From Eudoraea sp. (GTDB taxonomy: Bacteria; Bacteroidota; Bacteroidia; Flavobacteriales; Flavobacteriaceae), in contig JABDRK010000292.1 in assembly GCA_013041785.1 (NCBI GenBank), positions 1 through 5,643 of the forward strand: a stretch of 5,643 bases of DNA, written 5' to 3'. Numbering within the stretch: the first letter of the stretch is position 1; every line of letters begins with the position of its first letter. The notes under the pieces were generated by a model, which worked only from the letters and a program-made list of their open reading frames with translations, ran no database searches and had not been told where the DNA came from. This document shows, in pieces, positions 1 to 5,643 of this stretch. The position numbers were made by a program, and so were the translations under genes.

Positions 1-944
1 ATTTGAGCTTTTGTATAATCCTTGTCGATCAGGATTTCGATTCTTTCAATTTTCACCGTTACCTCCACATCCTCTTCTTTCTCCTGGGCCACTACCCGGG
101 TATTGAAAGCAAAGATAAACCCGGCCAGCAAGGGCAGGATAATGGCAAATTTAAATGCATGCAGTTGATTGGATTTTGATTTGTGTAACATGACTATTCG
201 TTTTTTGATTAATGAATTATAAAAATTATTAGTGATTGGTGTGTGAATGGCATTCGAGGAAACCTTTAAAAGGGCGTACTGGTAGTTCCTTACAGATCTG
301 GTTTGCCTGATCGCACTGGAATCGGCAAGGAATTCCAGGTTTTGCTGTATGTTACGCTTGTACAGCCAGCTAAACGGATTGAACCAAAGGATGATGGTAA
401 GCAAATGGCCGAGCAGCATATCCAGGGAATGCCCCTGGGTACAATGTGCTTTTTCATGTTGCCGGATGGCCTCCAGTTCACTTTTGCTAAACTGACCAGG
501 GTTGTAAAAGATATAATTGAAAAAGGAAAAAGGCGCCAGGTCCTGATCGGTTTCCACCAGGCGTATAGCTCCAATTTTTCGTATATGATGCCTTCGCATC
601 AGTCTTCTGAGCGATAGCAACTGGATCGCGAATTTGATGCTCAGTACCAGGATTCCTGCTGCATAGATTCCAGTGAGCAGCAAAAGCCAGTCAGGACCCT
701 GATCGGCCATATTGGTCGACGGACTGACCGGAAGTTGATTCAGGTTGGCAAACGCAAGGGGTTCTACTGTCACATAACGCGTAATCTCCACAAAGGGGAA
801 AGTAAAGGCGACTAAAATACCCCCCAGTAAAAAGTGCCTGTTGGCTTCAAAAAAAGTTTCCTTTTTCAGAAAGAGCTGATACACTCCAAAAAAGAGCGCC
901 AATATTCCAGAGGCCTTGGCCATATAAACCAAAATGACGTCCAT
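1..944 (-). CDS. M56-family (BlaR1/MecR1-type) membrane zinc metallopeptidase, partial: C-terminus beyond left edge
   Basis: Integral-membrane zinc peptidase that in the BlaR1/MecR1 paradigm senses a signal and leads to cleavage of the partner repressor. The ATG at 944-942 directly follows the repressor's TAA, and 314 codons are visible without a stop. Seen: hydrophobic segments at about residues 2-20, 38-55, 88-110 and 266-280; a zinc-site HEKAH at 163-167; the third-ligand motif NLEFLAD at 202-208 (Glu204); and LWFNPFSWLY just before it, all typical of M56 proteins. Further on, the stretch ITNNFYNSLIKKRIVML is one I recognise from flavobacterial homologues. After the fourth membrane segment comes VAQEKEEDVEVTV, the start of a probable periplasmic domain that is cut off, so a penicillin-binding sensor domain can be neither shown nor excluded. 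In Bacteroidota many such proteins lack that domain, so resistance to beta-lactams should not be assumed. The family is secure; the signal and substrate are not known. Confidence 0.9.
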   Translation of the reverse strand, partial: MDVILVYMAKASGILALFFGVYQLFLKKETFFEANRHFLLGGILVAFTFPFVEITRYVTVEPLAFANLNQLPVSPSTNMADQGPDWLLLLTGIYAAGILVLSIKFAIQLLSLRRLMRRHHIRKIGAIRLVETDQDLAPFSFFNYIFYNPGQFSKSELEAIRQHEKAHCTQGHSLDMLLGHLLTIILWFNPFSWLYKRNIQQNLEFLADSSAIRQTRSVRNYQYALLKVSSNAIHTPITNNFYNSLIKKRIVMLHKSKSNQLHAFKFAIILPLLAGFIFAFNTRVVAQEKEEDVEVTVKIERIEILIDKDYTKAQ

Positions 945-1304
945 TTATTTGTTCTTTTCAATTAGGTTGATAATTTCTTTGAGGTCCTCCACTGAGATTT
1001 TTTCCTCTTTTGCAAAAAAGGACACCATGCTTTTATAGGAGTTGTCATAAAAATCCACGAGGCTGCTATTTACAAATTGCTTGCGATAGGCTTCTTTGGT
1101 CACCAGGGGATAATAGCGATGGGTGTTTCCAAAGGCTTCGTGGCCCACATACTCCTTGTCTTCCAGATTGCGTACAATAGTCGACAGGGTGTTGTAGTGG
1201 GGTTTTGGCCCTTTGATTTCAGCCAGGATTTCCTTCACGAAGGCTTTATCCAGACGCCAGAGAACCTTCATGACTTCTTCTTCTTTATTGGTGAGTTTTT
1301 GCAT
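945..1304 (-). CDS. blaI: BlaI/MecI/CopY-family transcriptional repressor
   Basis: A 119-residue DNA-binding repressor, within the usual 115-130 residues of the family. The N-terminal two thirds form a winged helix: MQKLTNKEEEVMKVLW is the family's opening helix, HYNTLSTIVRNLEDKEYV (about 36-53) covers the recognition helix, and GNTHRYYPLV (59-68) is the wing. The C-terminal third (about 71-119) is a helical dimerisation region ending in ISVEDLKEIINLIEKNK. The ATG at 1304 lies just downstream of a good promoter, and no Shine-Dalgarno sequence is visible. It is the first gene of an operon with the M56 peptidase, whose ATG abuts its TAA, suggesting translational coupling. Members of the family bind dyads in their own promoter and are released when the peptidase triggers their cleavage. 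Where staphylococcal BlaI/MecI is cut between Asn and Phe, this protein aligns by eye as Ser95-Phe96-Phe97-Ala98. The symbol reflects family membership, not proven control of a beta-lactamase. Confidence 0.93.
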   Translation of the reverse strand: MQKLTNKEEEVMKVLWRLDKAFVKEILAEIKGPKPHYNTLSTIVRNLEDKEYVGHEAFGNTHRYYPLVTKEAYRKQFVNSSLVDFYDNSYKSMVSFFAKEEKISVEDLKEIINLIEKNK

Positions 1305-1320
1305 TGCACTTGCGTTTAAC

Positions 1321-1350
1321 CAAACTTATTACTAAAAAATTAGTTAGCCA
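1321..1350 (-). promoter_or_regulatory. Promoter of the repressor-peptidase operon
   Basis: On the minus strand, TAAGTTTG (plus positions 1321-1328) matches the Bacteroidota -7 consensus TAnnTTTG exactly. A TTG (1349-1351 region, in AGTTGGC) lies about 20 bases upstream and fits the -33 element. Transcription would start near 1314, leaving a leader of about ten bases before the ATG at 1304. The spacer between the two boxes is filled by the inverted repeats described as the operator. Confidence 0.75.
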
Positions 1351-1365
1351 ACTATTTTTATAGTT
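1331..1365. promoter_or_regulatory. Probable BlaI-type operator: overlapping dyads of TAGTT/AACTA half-sites
   Basis: Four half-sites lie about ten bases apart: ACTAA (1331-1335), TAGTT (1341-1345), AACTA (1350-1354) and TAGTT (1361-1365). They form three overlapping inverted repeats. ACTAAAAAATTAGT (1331-1344) has 5-bp arms. TAGTTAGCCAACTA (1341-1354) has 5-bp arms plus a central GC, and AAAA/TTTT flanks carry its symmetry out to 1336-1359. AACTATTTTTATAGTT (1350-1365) has 6-bp arms. The cluster overlaps the -33 box and spacer of the repressor's promoter, where a repressor would block RNA polymerase. BlaI/MecI proteins are known to bind dyads in their own promoters; that this one is the site here is inferred from position and symmetry. 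It may also influence the divergent antiporter promoter, which lies about 90 bases away. Confidence 0.65.
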
Positions 1366-1429
1366 ATTTAACATTTACAAGGCTTGTTTTTCCCTTTTTT
1401 GGGGCCAGGAACATATATTAGCCTTCTCA

Positions 1430-1461
1430 TTGCCCGGGGCTTTCCACTTCCGTTATATTTG
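1430..1461 (+). promoter_or_regulatory. Promoter of the calcium/sodium antiporter gene
   Basis: TATATTTG at 1454-1461 matches the Bacteroidota -7 consensus TAnnTTTG perfectly, and a TTG at 1430-1432 lies 21 bases upstream as a partial -33 element. Transcription would begin around 1467, about ten bases before the ATG at 1477. This placement supports 1477 as the true start, because the open frame extending back to a TTG at 1384 would put the promoter inside the coding region. Confidence 0.65.
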
Positions 1462-1476
1462 TACAAACTTCCATTG

Positions 1477-2415
1477 ATGCTCAACCTGCTGTTTATTGTT
1501 CTTGGATTAATCCTGCTGATTCTTGGCGGAAACTGGCTGCTCAAGGCCGCCGTGGCTTTTTCCCTCCGACTGAATATCCCCAAGATCATTATCGGAATGA
1601 CCGTGGTATCTTTTGCCACTTCCGCGCCTGAACTTATCGTAAGCATAAATGCTGCTCTGGACGGATTTCCCGACCTGGCCCTCGGAAATGTAGTCGGTTC
1701 CAATATTGCCAACCTGGGGTTGGTCCTGGCTATAATCATTATCCTCAGCAATATTGAGGTAAGAAAGAGTTTTTATATCACAGACTGGCCCATGATGATG
1801 TTTGCCTCGGTATTGTTTGTGGGATTTATCTATTTTGACCAGCTGCTGGAGCGCCATGAAGGGGCCATTATGTTCGTGCTGCTTTTTGTATTCCTGGTAT
1901 ACCTGCTGCGGTTTCAAAAAATTGCGGTTGTAGATGATCTCCATGAAGATGATATACCCCTGCCTTTGTATCTCTCTGTTTTATTCCTAGGCTTAGGGGC
2001 AATAGGCCTGTGGGGGGGATCTGAACTCCTGGTCAAAGGGGCGGTTGACCTCGCCCAGGATTTTGCGGTAAGTGAACGGGTCATAGGAATCACAGTGGTC
2101 TCTGTGGGTACCAGCATCCCGGAATTGGCAGCCTCATTGGTGGCGGTGATCAAAAAAGAAAAGGCGATTTCCGTAGGGAACCTCATTGGATCTAATGTCT
2201 TTAATTTACTGGCTGTACTTGGGATAACAGCGATGATTACTCCCATTTCCGTTGAAGACCCCGAACTACTTTCGAACGATATTTTCTGGATGTTGGGGAT
2301 TTCCTTCCTGATCCTTCCACTGGTATTTTTCCCCAAAGGGTTACGTTTGGAATGGCGGGATGGCCTTATCCTGATCGTATGTTATGTTACTTTTATCTTC
2401 CTCACTTTGCAATAA
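1477..2415 (+). CDS. Calcium/sodium antiporter, CaCA superfamily (YrbG type)
   Basis: A 312-residue inner-membrane cation exchanger, the usual size for prokaryotic YrbG-like members, which exchange calcium for sodium or protons across the cytoplasmic membrane. About ten membrane segments are visible in two homologous halves. The first alpha-repeat has GMTVVSFATSAPEL (40-53) followed by GNVVGSN (70-76). The second has GITVVSVGTSIPEL (204-217) followed by GNLIGSN (234-240). Glu52 and Glu216 are the conserved acidic residues expected to coordinate the cation. The halves are joined by an acidic hydrophilic loop, VVDDLHEDD (151-159). The chosen ATG begins a clean first membrane segment and sits just after a consensus promoter; the frame stays open to a TTG at 1384 but that part looks noncoding. 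It is divergent from the repressor operon and convergent with the glutamine synthetase, so it is probably monocistronic. The exact ion preference cannot be read from the sequence. Confidence 0.93.
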   Translation: MLNLLFIVLGLILLILGGNWLLKAAVAFSLRLNIPKIIIGMTVVSFATSAPELIVSINAALDGFPDLALGNVVGSNIANLGLVLAIIIILSNIEVRKSFYITDWPMMMFASVLFVGFIYFDQLLERHEGAIMFVLLFVFLVYLLRFQKIAVVDDLHEDDIPLPLYLSVLFLGLGAIGLWGGSELLVKGAVDLAQDFAVSERVIGITVVSVGTSIPELAASLVAVIKKEKAISVGNLIGSNVFNLLAVLGITAMITPISVEDPELLSNDIFWMLGISFLILPLVFFPKGLRLEWRDGLILIVCYVTFIFLTLQ

Positions 2416-2417
2416 AA

Positions 2418-2445
2418 AAACACCCCCGCAAAAGCGAAGGTGTTT
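2418..2445. terminator. Bidirectional terminator between convergent antiporter and glutamine synthetase genes
   Basis: Hairpin with an outer 7-bp stem AAACACC (2418-2424) / GGTGTTT (2439-2445), a CC/AA internal loop, an inner CGC/GCG stem and an AAAA loop. Read on the minus strand the stem runs into seven T (2414-2420), a good intrinsic terminator for the glutamine synthetase transcript. On the plus strand only three T follow before CATAATATATT, so it is weaker for the antiporter, whose stop codon is two bases before the stem. Confidence 0.8.
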
Positions 2446-2467
2446 CATAATATATTGCTGTTAAAAC

Positions 2468-3493
2468 CTAACTGGCTACTGTTTCCAGTTTGGCAGATTT
2501 TACAGTCCTGATGATCCTTCCGGCAACTTTGTAAGGATCGGCGTTAGAAGCCGGTCTGCGGTCTTCCAGCCATCCTTTCCAGCCGCTTTCTACCGTTGCG
2601 ATAGGAATCCGGATAGAAGCACCCCTGTCGGATACCCCATAGGAGAATTCATTAATAGATTGGGTTTCATGAAGTCCGGTAAGACGCTCATCGTTAAAGG
2701 CTCCATACACATCGATGTGATCTACAGCTACAGGGCGGAAGGCTTCACAAATAGTCTCATAGACGTCCTTGCTTCCGGCATTTCTCAACGTACTGTTGGA
2801 GAAGTTCGCGTGCATTCCACTACCGTTCCAGTCGCCCTTAACCGGTTTTGGGTGCAGCTCAATATAGTAGCCGTATTTTTCGGTGATTCTGTTTAAGAGA
2901 TACCGGGCAACCCAAAGTTCGTCTCCGGCTCTTTTGGCCCCTTTGGCAAAATTCTGGAATTCCCATTGTCCGGGAGCAACTTCCTGGTTGATCCCTTCAA
3001 TATTCAGTCCGGCTGCCAGACAGACGTCCAGATGCTCGTCTACAAAATCGCGTCCCCAGGTATACCTGCCTCCTACGGAACAGTAGTACTTACCCTGAGG
3101 TCCTGGGAATCCTCCCCTTGGGAAACCTAAAGGAAGGTCGGTTTGGGTATCCATCAGGAAGTATTCCTGCTCAAAACCGAACCAGAAATCATTATCATCA
3201 TCATCAATCTTAGCCCTGTGATTGGATTCGTGAGCGGTGCCGTCTGCATTCAGAACTTCACACATCACCAAAAACCCGTTAATACGTTCAGGATCAGGAT
3301 AAATAGCCACAGGCTTTAATAAACAGTCCGAGGCGTTACCTTCGGCCTGCTCTGTGGAGCTTCCATCAAAAGACCACATTGGGCAGCTTTCTAGCGCACC
3401 ATCAAAGTCGTTTAGGATTTTCGTTTTGCTTCGGAGTTCCTGGGTGGGCTCATGTCCATCCAACCAGATATACTCTAATTTCGATTTACTCAT
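2468..3493 (-). CDS. glnII: Glutamine synthetase type II (eukaryote-like GSII)
   Basis: ATP-dependent ligation of ammonium to glutamate to give glutamine, in the cytoplasm. The 341-residue length is that of GSII and well short of the roughly 470 residues of GSI. The N-terminal beta-grasp part contains the GSII hallmark MWSFDGSSTEQAEG (39-52). The catalytic domain shows FGFEQEYF (105-112; metal-binding Glu108 and Glu110), GINQEVAPGQWEFQ (167-180; Glu171 and Glu178), NGSGMHAN (223-230; His228), the glutamate-binding flap region NEFSYGVSDRGASIRIP (281-297) and EDRRPASNADPY (310-321). All key residues appear intact. The acidic run DDDDND (97-102) is encoded by a short trinucleotide repeat (3195-3206). 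The ATG at 3493 gives the normal N-terminus. The gene is divergent from a type III enzyme and ends at a strong terminator, so it is probably monocistronic. Databases often label such genes glnA. Confidence 0.96.
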   Translation of the reverse strand: MSKSKLEYIWLDGHEPTQELRSKTKILNDFDGALESCPMWSFDGSSTEQAEGNASDCLLKPVAIYPDPERINGFLVMCEVLNADGTAHESNHRAKIDDDDNDFWFGFEQEYFLMDTQTDLPLGFPRGGFPGPQGKYYCSVGGRYTWGRDFVDEHLDVCLAAGLNIEGINQEVAPGQWEFQNFAKGAKRAGDELWVARYLLNRITEKYGYYIELHPKPVKGDWNGSGMHANFSNSTLRNAGSKDVYETICEAFRPVAVDHIDVYGAFNDERLTGLHETQSINEFSYGVSDRGASIRIPIATVESGWKGWLEDRRPASNADPYKVAGRIIRTVKSAKLETVAS

Positions 3494-3526
3494 AATACCA
3501 TGGATTTAAATAAAATTACTGACCGT

Positions 3527-3534
3527 CAAAAATA
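3527..3534 (-). promoter_or_regulatory. Putative -7 box of the GSII promoter
   Basis: TATTTTTG on the minus strand fits TAnnTTTG and lies 33 bases ahead of the ATG, giving a leader of about 25-30 bases. No TTTG or TTG is found 17-23 bases upstream, so the -33 element is poor or absent. That would fit a promoter needing an activator, but this is inference. Confidence 0.5.
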
Positions 3535-3562
3535 TAATAATTCTAAATATGCGCTACATGAC

Positions 3563-3632
3563 TAAGGGGGTAATTATCAAAAAAATCGATATAATTATTA
3601 ACACCCCTATTTTTTTAGGGGTAAATTGATTA
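3563..3632. repeat. Three AGGGG elements between the two glutamine synthetase genes
   Basis: Copy 1 on the plus strand is TAAGGGGGTAATTAT (3563-3577). Copy 2 on the minus strand is read from 3609 back to 3591 and begins TAGGGGTGTTAATAATTA. Copy 3 on the plus strand is TAGGGGTAAATTGATTA (3616-3632). Copies 2 and 3 face each other as a perfect inverted repeat ACCCCTA (3603-3609) / TAGGGGT (3616-3622) around six T. Copies 1 and 2 share TAATTAT (3571-3577) / ATAATTA (3591-3597) in inverted orientation. G-runs stand out in a region that is otherwise strongly AT-rich. No known operator is recognised; the region does not resemble the GlnR/TnrA type (TGTNAN7TNACA). Confidence 0.5.
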
Positions 3633-3639
3633 AAAATCA
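3627..3639. promoter_or_regulatory. Small dyad TGATT-AAA-AATCA upstream of glnN
   Basis: A perfect inverted repeat with 5-bp arms (3627-3631 and 3635-3639) sits about 70 bases ahead of the GSIII start. It loosely recalls CRP/FNR-type sites (TTGAT-N4-ATCAA), but the spacing between the TTGAT and ATCAT halves here is five bases, so the resemblance is weak. It could be chance in AT-rich DNA. Confidence 0.25.
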
Positions 3640-3667
3640 TTTTTTTTAGCAATTACTGTTAAATGCG

Positions 3668-3675
3668 TAATTTAG
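3668..3675 (+). promoter_or_regulatory. Weak putative -7 box of the glnN promoter
   Basis: TAATTTAG matches TAnnTTTG at all but one defined position, 31 bases ahead of the ATG at 3707. The only -33-like sequence at suitable distance is TTAG at 3646-3649. As with the divergent GSII gene, the promoter looks weak on its own. Confidence 0.35.
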
Positions 3676-3706
3676 CCGGGATAAAAAATCATTAAACTTT
3701 TTGGTT

Positions 3707-5643
3707 ATGTCCACTACGCGCAAGGATGCAATACGGGAAAGCAGGAACCGGGCCGTTATTAAGGCGGAAAAAACGGGCAGACGCTCCGAAATTTTTGGCA
3801 GTCATGTCTTTGGGCAGGAACGCATGCGGCAGTATCTGACCCGTGATGCCCTTCTCAGTGTACATGCGGCAATTAATTCCGGTTCTAAGATCGACAGGCG
3901 TATGGCCGACCAGATTGCCGAGGCCATGAAAGCCTGGGCCATAGGCATGGGGGCTACGCATTATACCCATTGGTTCCAGCCTCTGACCGGGGCAACCGCA
4001 GAAAAGCACGATGCTTTCTTTGATTTAATGACTGATGGCAAAGCCCTGGAGAAATTCGGTGGCAGCCAGTTGGTGCAGCAGGAGCCGGATGCATCCAGCT
4101 TTCCGAGCGGGGGCTTGCGTAATACCTTTGAAGCCCGGGGATATACCGCCTGGGATCCTACTTCTCCTGCCTTTATTTATGGATCCACCTTGTGCATACC
4201 TACCATATTTGTTTCCTATACCGGCGAGGCTTTGGATAATAAGGCGCCTTTATTGCGGGCGCTCAATGCGATAGACGAGGCAGCCACGGCCGTTGTGCGT
4301 TATTTTGACAGAAATGTTTCCAAGGTCTTTGCCACCCTGGGATGGGAACAGGAGTATTTCCTGATCGATGAGGCCCTGGCTGAATCAAGGCCAGACCTGG
4401 TAATGGCCGGCCGTACGCTTGTAGGGCAGGATGCCGCCAAGGGGCAGCAACTGGATGACCATTATTTTGGGGTAATTCCACAGCGCGCCCTGGAATTTAT
4501 GAAAGAATTGGAAATCGAATGTATGAAGCTGGGGATTCCGGTGAAGACGCGGCATAATGAAGTAGCACCCAACCAGTTTGAGCTGGCACCGGTTTTTGAA
4601 GAAGCCAATCTCTCGGTAGACCATAACCTGCTGCTGATGGATATCATGGAAAAGGTGGCTGAGAAACACAAATTCAAAGTGCTTTTCCATGAAAAGCCCT
4701 TTGCGAAGATCAATGGCTCTGGGAAACACAATAACTGGTCGCTCTCCACGGATACCGGGGTAAATTTATTGAGCCCGGGGAGCACCCCGATGAAAAACCT
4801 GCAGTTCCTTACCTTCTTTGTGAATACCATCAAGGCAGTTGACAGTTATGAGGAATTATTAAGGTCATCCATTGCCTCAGCAAGCAATGATTTGCGCCTT
4901 GGGGCCAATGAAGCCCCGCCTGCCATTATTTCCATCTTTATTGGGAAACAGCTCAGCGAAGTGCTAGATGAATTGGAAGGGGTATCCCAGGGCAAACTGT
5001 CTCCTGAGGAAAAAACGGAACTGAAGCTCAATGTAGTGGGGAAGATTCCGGAAATCCTGCTGGACAACACTGATCGCAACCGTACCAGTCCGTTTGCCTT
5101 TACCGGAAACAAGTTTGAATTCCGGGCTGTGGGATCCCGGACCAACAGCGCCAAGCCCATGACCGTGCTGAACACCATTGTGGCCAAGCAATTGCAGGAG
5201 TTTAAAAAAGAAGTGGATGCCCTGATTGAAAACAAAAAGCTGAAAAAGGATGAGGCGATTTTCAATGTACTGCGGGAATACATTAAATCCTCCAAACGGA
5301 TTCGGTTTGACGGTGACGGATATAGTGCTGATTGGGTTGCTGAAGCTAAACGAAGGAAACTGAGCAACAATCGCACAACCCCTGAAGCCCTTCAGATCAT
5401 GACTTCCAAAGAAACCCTTGCCCTGTTCGGGGACATGGATGTCATGACAGAAACGGAGGTCAGGGCACGGCAGGAGGTAGAATTTGACACCTATATTCTC
5501 CAAACCCAGATCGAGGGACGGGTAATGAATGAATTGGTAAACAGCTACATCATTCCGGTAGCGGTTAATTACCAGAATACACTTATCCAAAATGTCCTCG
5601 GACTCAAGGAAATTTACGGAGCGGCCCATAAAGACCTTACTGA
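3707..5643 (+). CDS. glnN: Glutamine synthetase type III (GSIII, GlnN), partial: C-terminus beyond right edge
   Basis: A second ATP-dependent glutamate-ammonia ligase, of the large GSIII class common in Bacteroidota (about 700-730 residues, dodecameric). 645 codons are visible with no stop; the TGA at the last three bases is out of frame, so roughly 80 residues are missing. The GSIII N-terminal domain is visible around FGSHVFGQERMRQYL (first 50 residues), followed by THWFQPLTG (about 87-95) and SFPSGGLRNTFEARGYTAWD. Catalytic motifs are GWEQEYF (212-218), RHNEVAPNQFELAP (282-295), NGSGKHNNWS (336-345), RLGANEAPPA, and NRTSPFAFTGNKFEFRAVGS (458-477) with Glu471 and Arg473. All look intact. The ATG at 3707 has no Shine-Dalgarno sequence ahead of it. 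It is divergent from GSII across 213 bases, suggesting shared nitrogen control. The two enzymes share only scattered active-site motifs and are not a recent duplication. Confidence 0.96.
   Translation, partial: MSTTRKDAIRESRNRAVIKAEKTGRRSEIFGSHVFGQERMRQYLTRDALLSVHAAINSGSKIDRRMADQIAEAMKAWAIGMGATHYTHWFQPLTGATAEKHDAFFDLMTDGKALEKFGGSQLVQQEPDASSFPSGGLRNTFEARGYTAWDPTSPAFIYGSTLCIPTIFVSYTGEALDNKAPLLRALNAIDEAATAVVRYFDRNVSKVFATLGWEQEYFLIDEALAESRPDLVMAGRTLVGQDAAKGQQLDDHYFGVIPQRALEFMKELEIECMKLGIPVKTRHNEVAPNQFELAPVFEEANLSVDHNLLLMDIMEKVAEKHKFKVLFHEKPFAKINGSGKHNNWSLSTDTGVNLLSPGSTPMKNLQFLTFFVNTIKAVDSYEELLRSSIASASNDLRLGANEAPPAIISIFIGKQLSEVLDELEGVSQGKLSPEEKTELKLNVVGKIPEILLDNTDRNRTSPFAFTGNKFEFRAVGSRTNSAKPMTVLNTIVAKQLQEFKKEVDALIENKKLKKDEAIFNVLREYIKSSKRIRFDGDGYSADWVAEAKRRKLSNNRTTPEALQIMTSKETLALFGDMDVMTETEVRARQEVEFDTYILQTQIEGRVMNELVNSYIIPVAVNYQNTLIQNVLGLKEIYGAAHKDLT

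Noticed and set aside
303..617. Plus-strand open frame of 104 codons opposite the M56 peptidase
   Set aside because: It lies antisense to HEKAH- and NLEFLAD-encoding sequence of a clearly recognised gene; its product resembles nothing known.
1377..1387. Palindrome ACAAG-G-CTTGT between the repressor and antiporter genes
   Set aside because: Five-base arms with no repeat elsewhere and no link to either promoter's core; it is likely chance.
1384..1476. In-frame extension of the antiporter gene back to a TTG, giving a 343-residue product
   Set aside because: The added 31 residues do not look like part of the family, and a perfect TATATTTG promoter box at 1454-1461 lies inside the stretch. The ATG at 1477 gives the usual length and N-terminus.
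3195..3206. Fourfold TCA trinucleotide repeat as a phase-variable microsatellite
   Set aside because: It is only 12 bases, changes by whole codons (the Asp run at 97-100 of GSII), and could not switch the frame.
3631..3692. Near-direct repeat TAAAAATCATT (3631-3641) and TAAAAAATCATT (3682-3692 region)
   Set aside because: Low-complexity AT-rich sequence where such matches are expected by chance.
4846..5629. Two long overlapping minus-strand open frames of 176 and 221 codons
   Set aside because: Both lie entirely opposite conserved GSIII coding sequence in different frames and have no promoter or family features. They are by-products of the codon use of glnN.
5641..5643. TGA at the very end of the window as the stop of glnN
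   Set aside because: The reading frame places ACT at 5639-5641 and starts the next codon with GA, so this TGA is out of frame. The GSIII family is also about 80 residues longer.

Overview
The window looks like ordinary chromosomal DNA of a Bacteroidota member, most likely a flavobacterium (Flavobacteriaceae). The signs are promoter -7 boxes of the TAnnTTTG type, no Shine-Dalgarno sequences ahead of the genes, a BlaI/M56-peptidase pair of flavobacterial type, and a type II glutamine synthetase next to a type III enzyme. The genus cannot be fixed from the sequence alone.

Left part (1-1304, minus strand): a two-gene operon. A BlaI/MecI/CopY-family winged-helix repressor (945-1304) is followed with no gap (TAA then ATG) by an M56-family membrane metallopeptidase of the BlaR1/MecR1 type (1-944) that runs off the left edge. 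Upstream of the repressor is a clear Bacteroidota promoter, covered by overlapping inverted repeats of TAGTT/AACTA half-sites that look like the repressor's own operator.

Middle (1477-2415, plus strand): divergent from that operon is a monocistronic CaCA-family calcium/sodium antiporter (YrbG type) with both alpha-repeats intact. It has its own TATATTTG promoter box just ahead of the ATG. A hairpin at 2418-2445 separates it from the convergent glutamine synthetase gene and probably serves both strands.

Right part (2468-5643): two glutamine synthetases of unrelated length and type are transcribed divergently from a 213-bp AT-rich intergenic region. On the minus strand is a eukaryote-like GSII of 341 residues, complete. 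On the plus strand is a GSIII (GlnN) of which 645 codons are visible before the right edge. The region between them carries three AGGGG-containing elements, two of them forming a perfect 7-bp inverted repeat, plus further dyads. It is a candidate shared control region for nitrogen assimilation.

I see no mobile element, CRISPR array, tRNA, rRNA or defence system. The most interesting points are the two control regions and the pairing of two glutamine synthetase types, not a new gene system.
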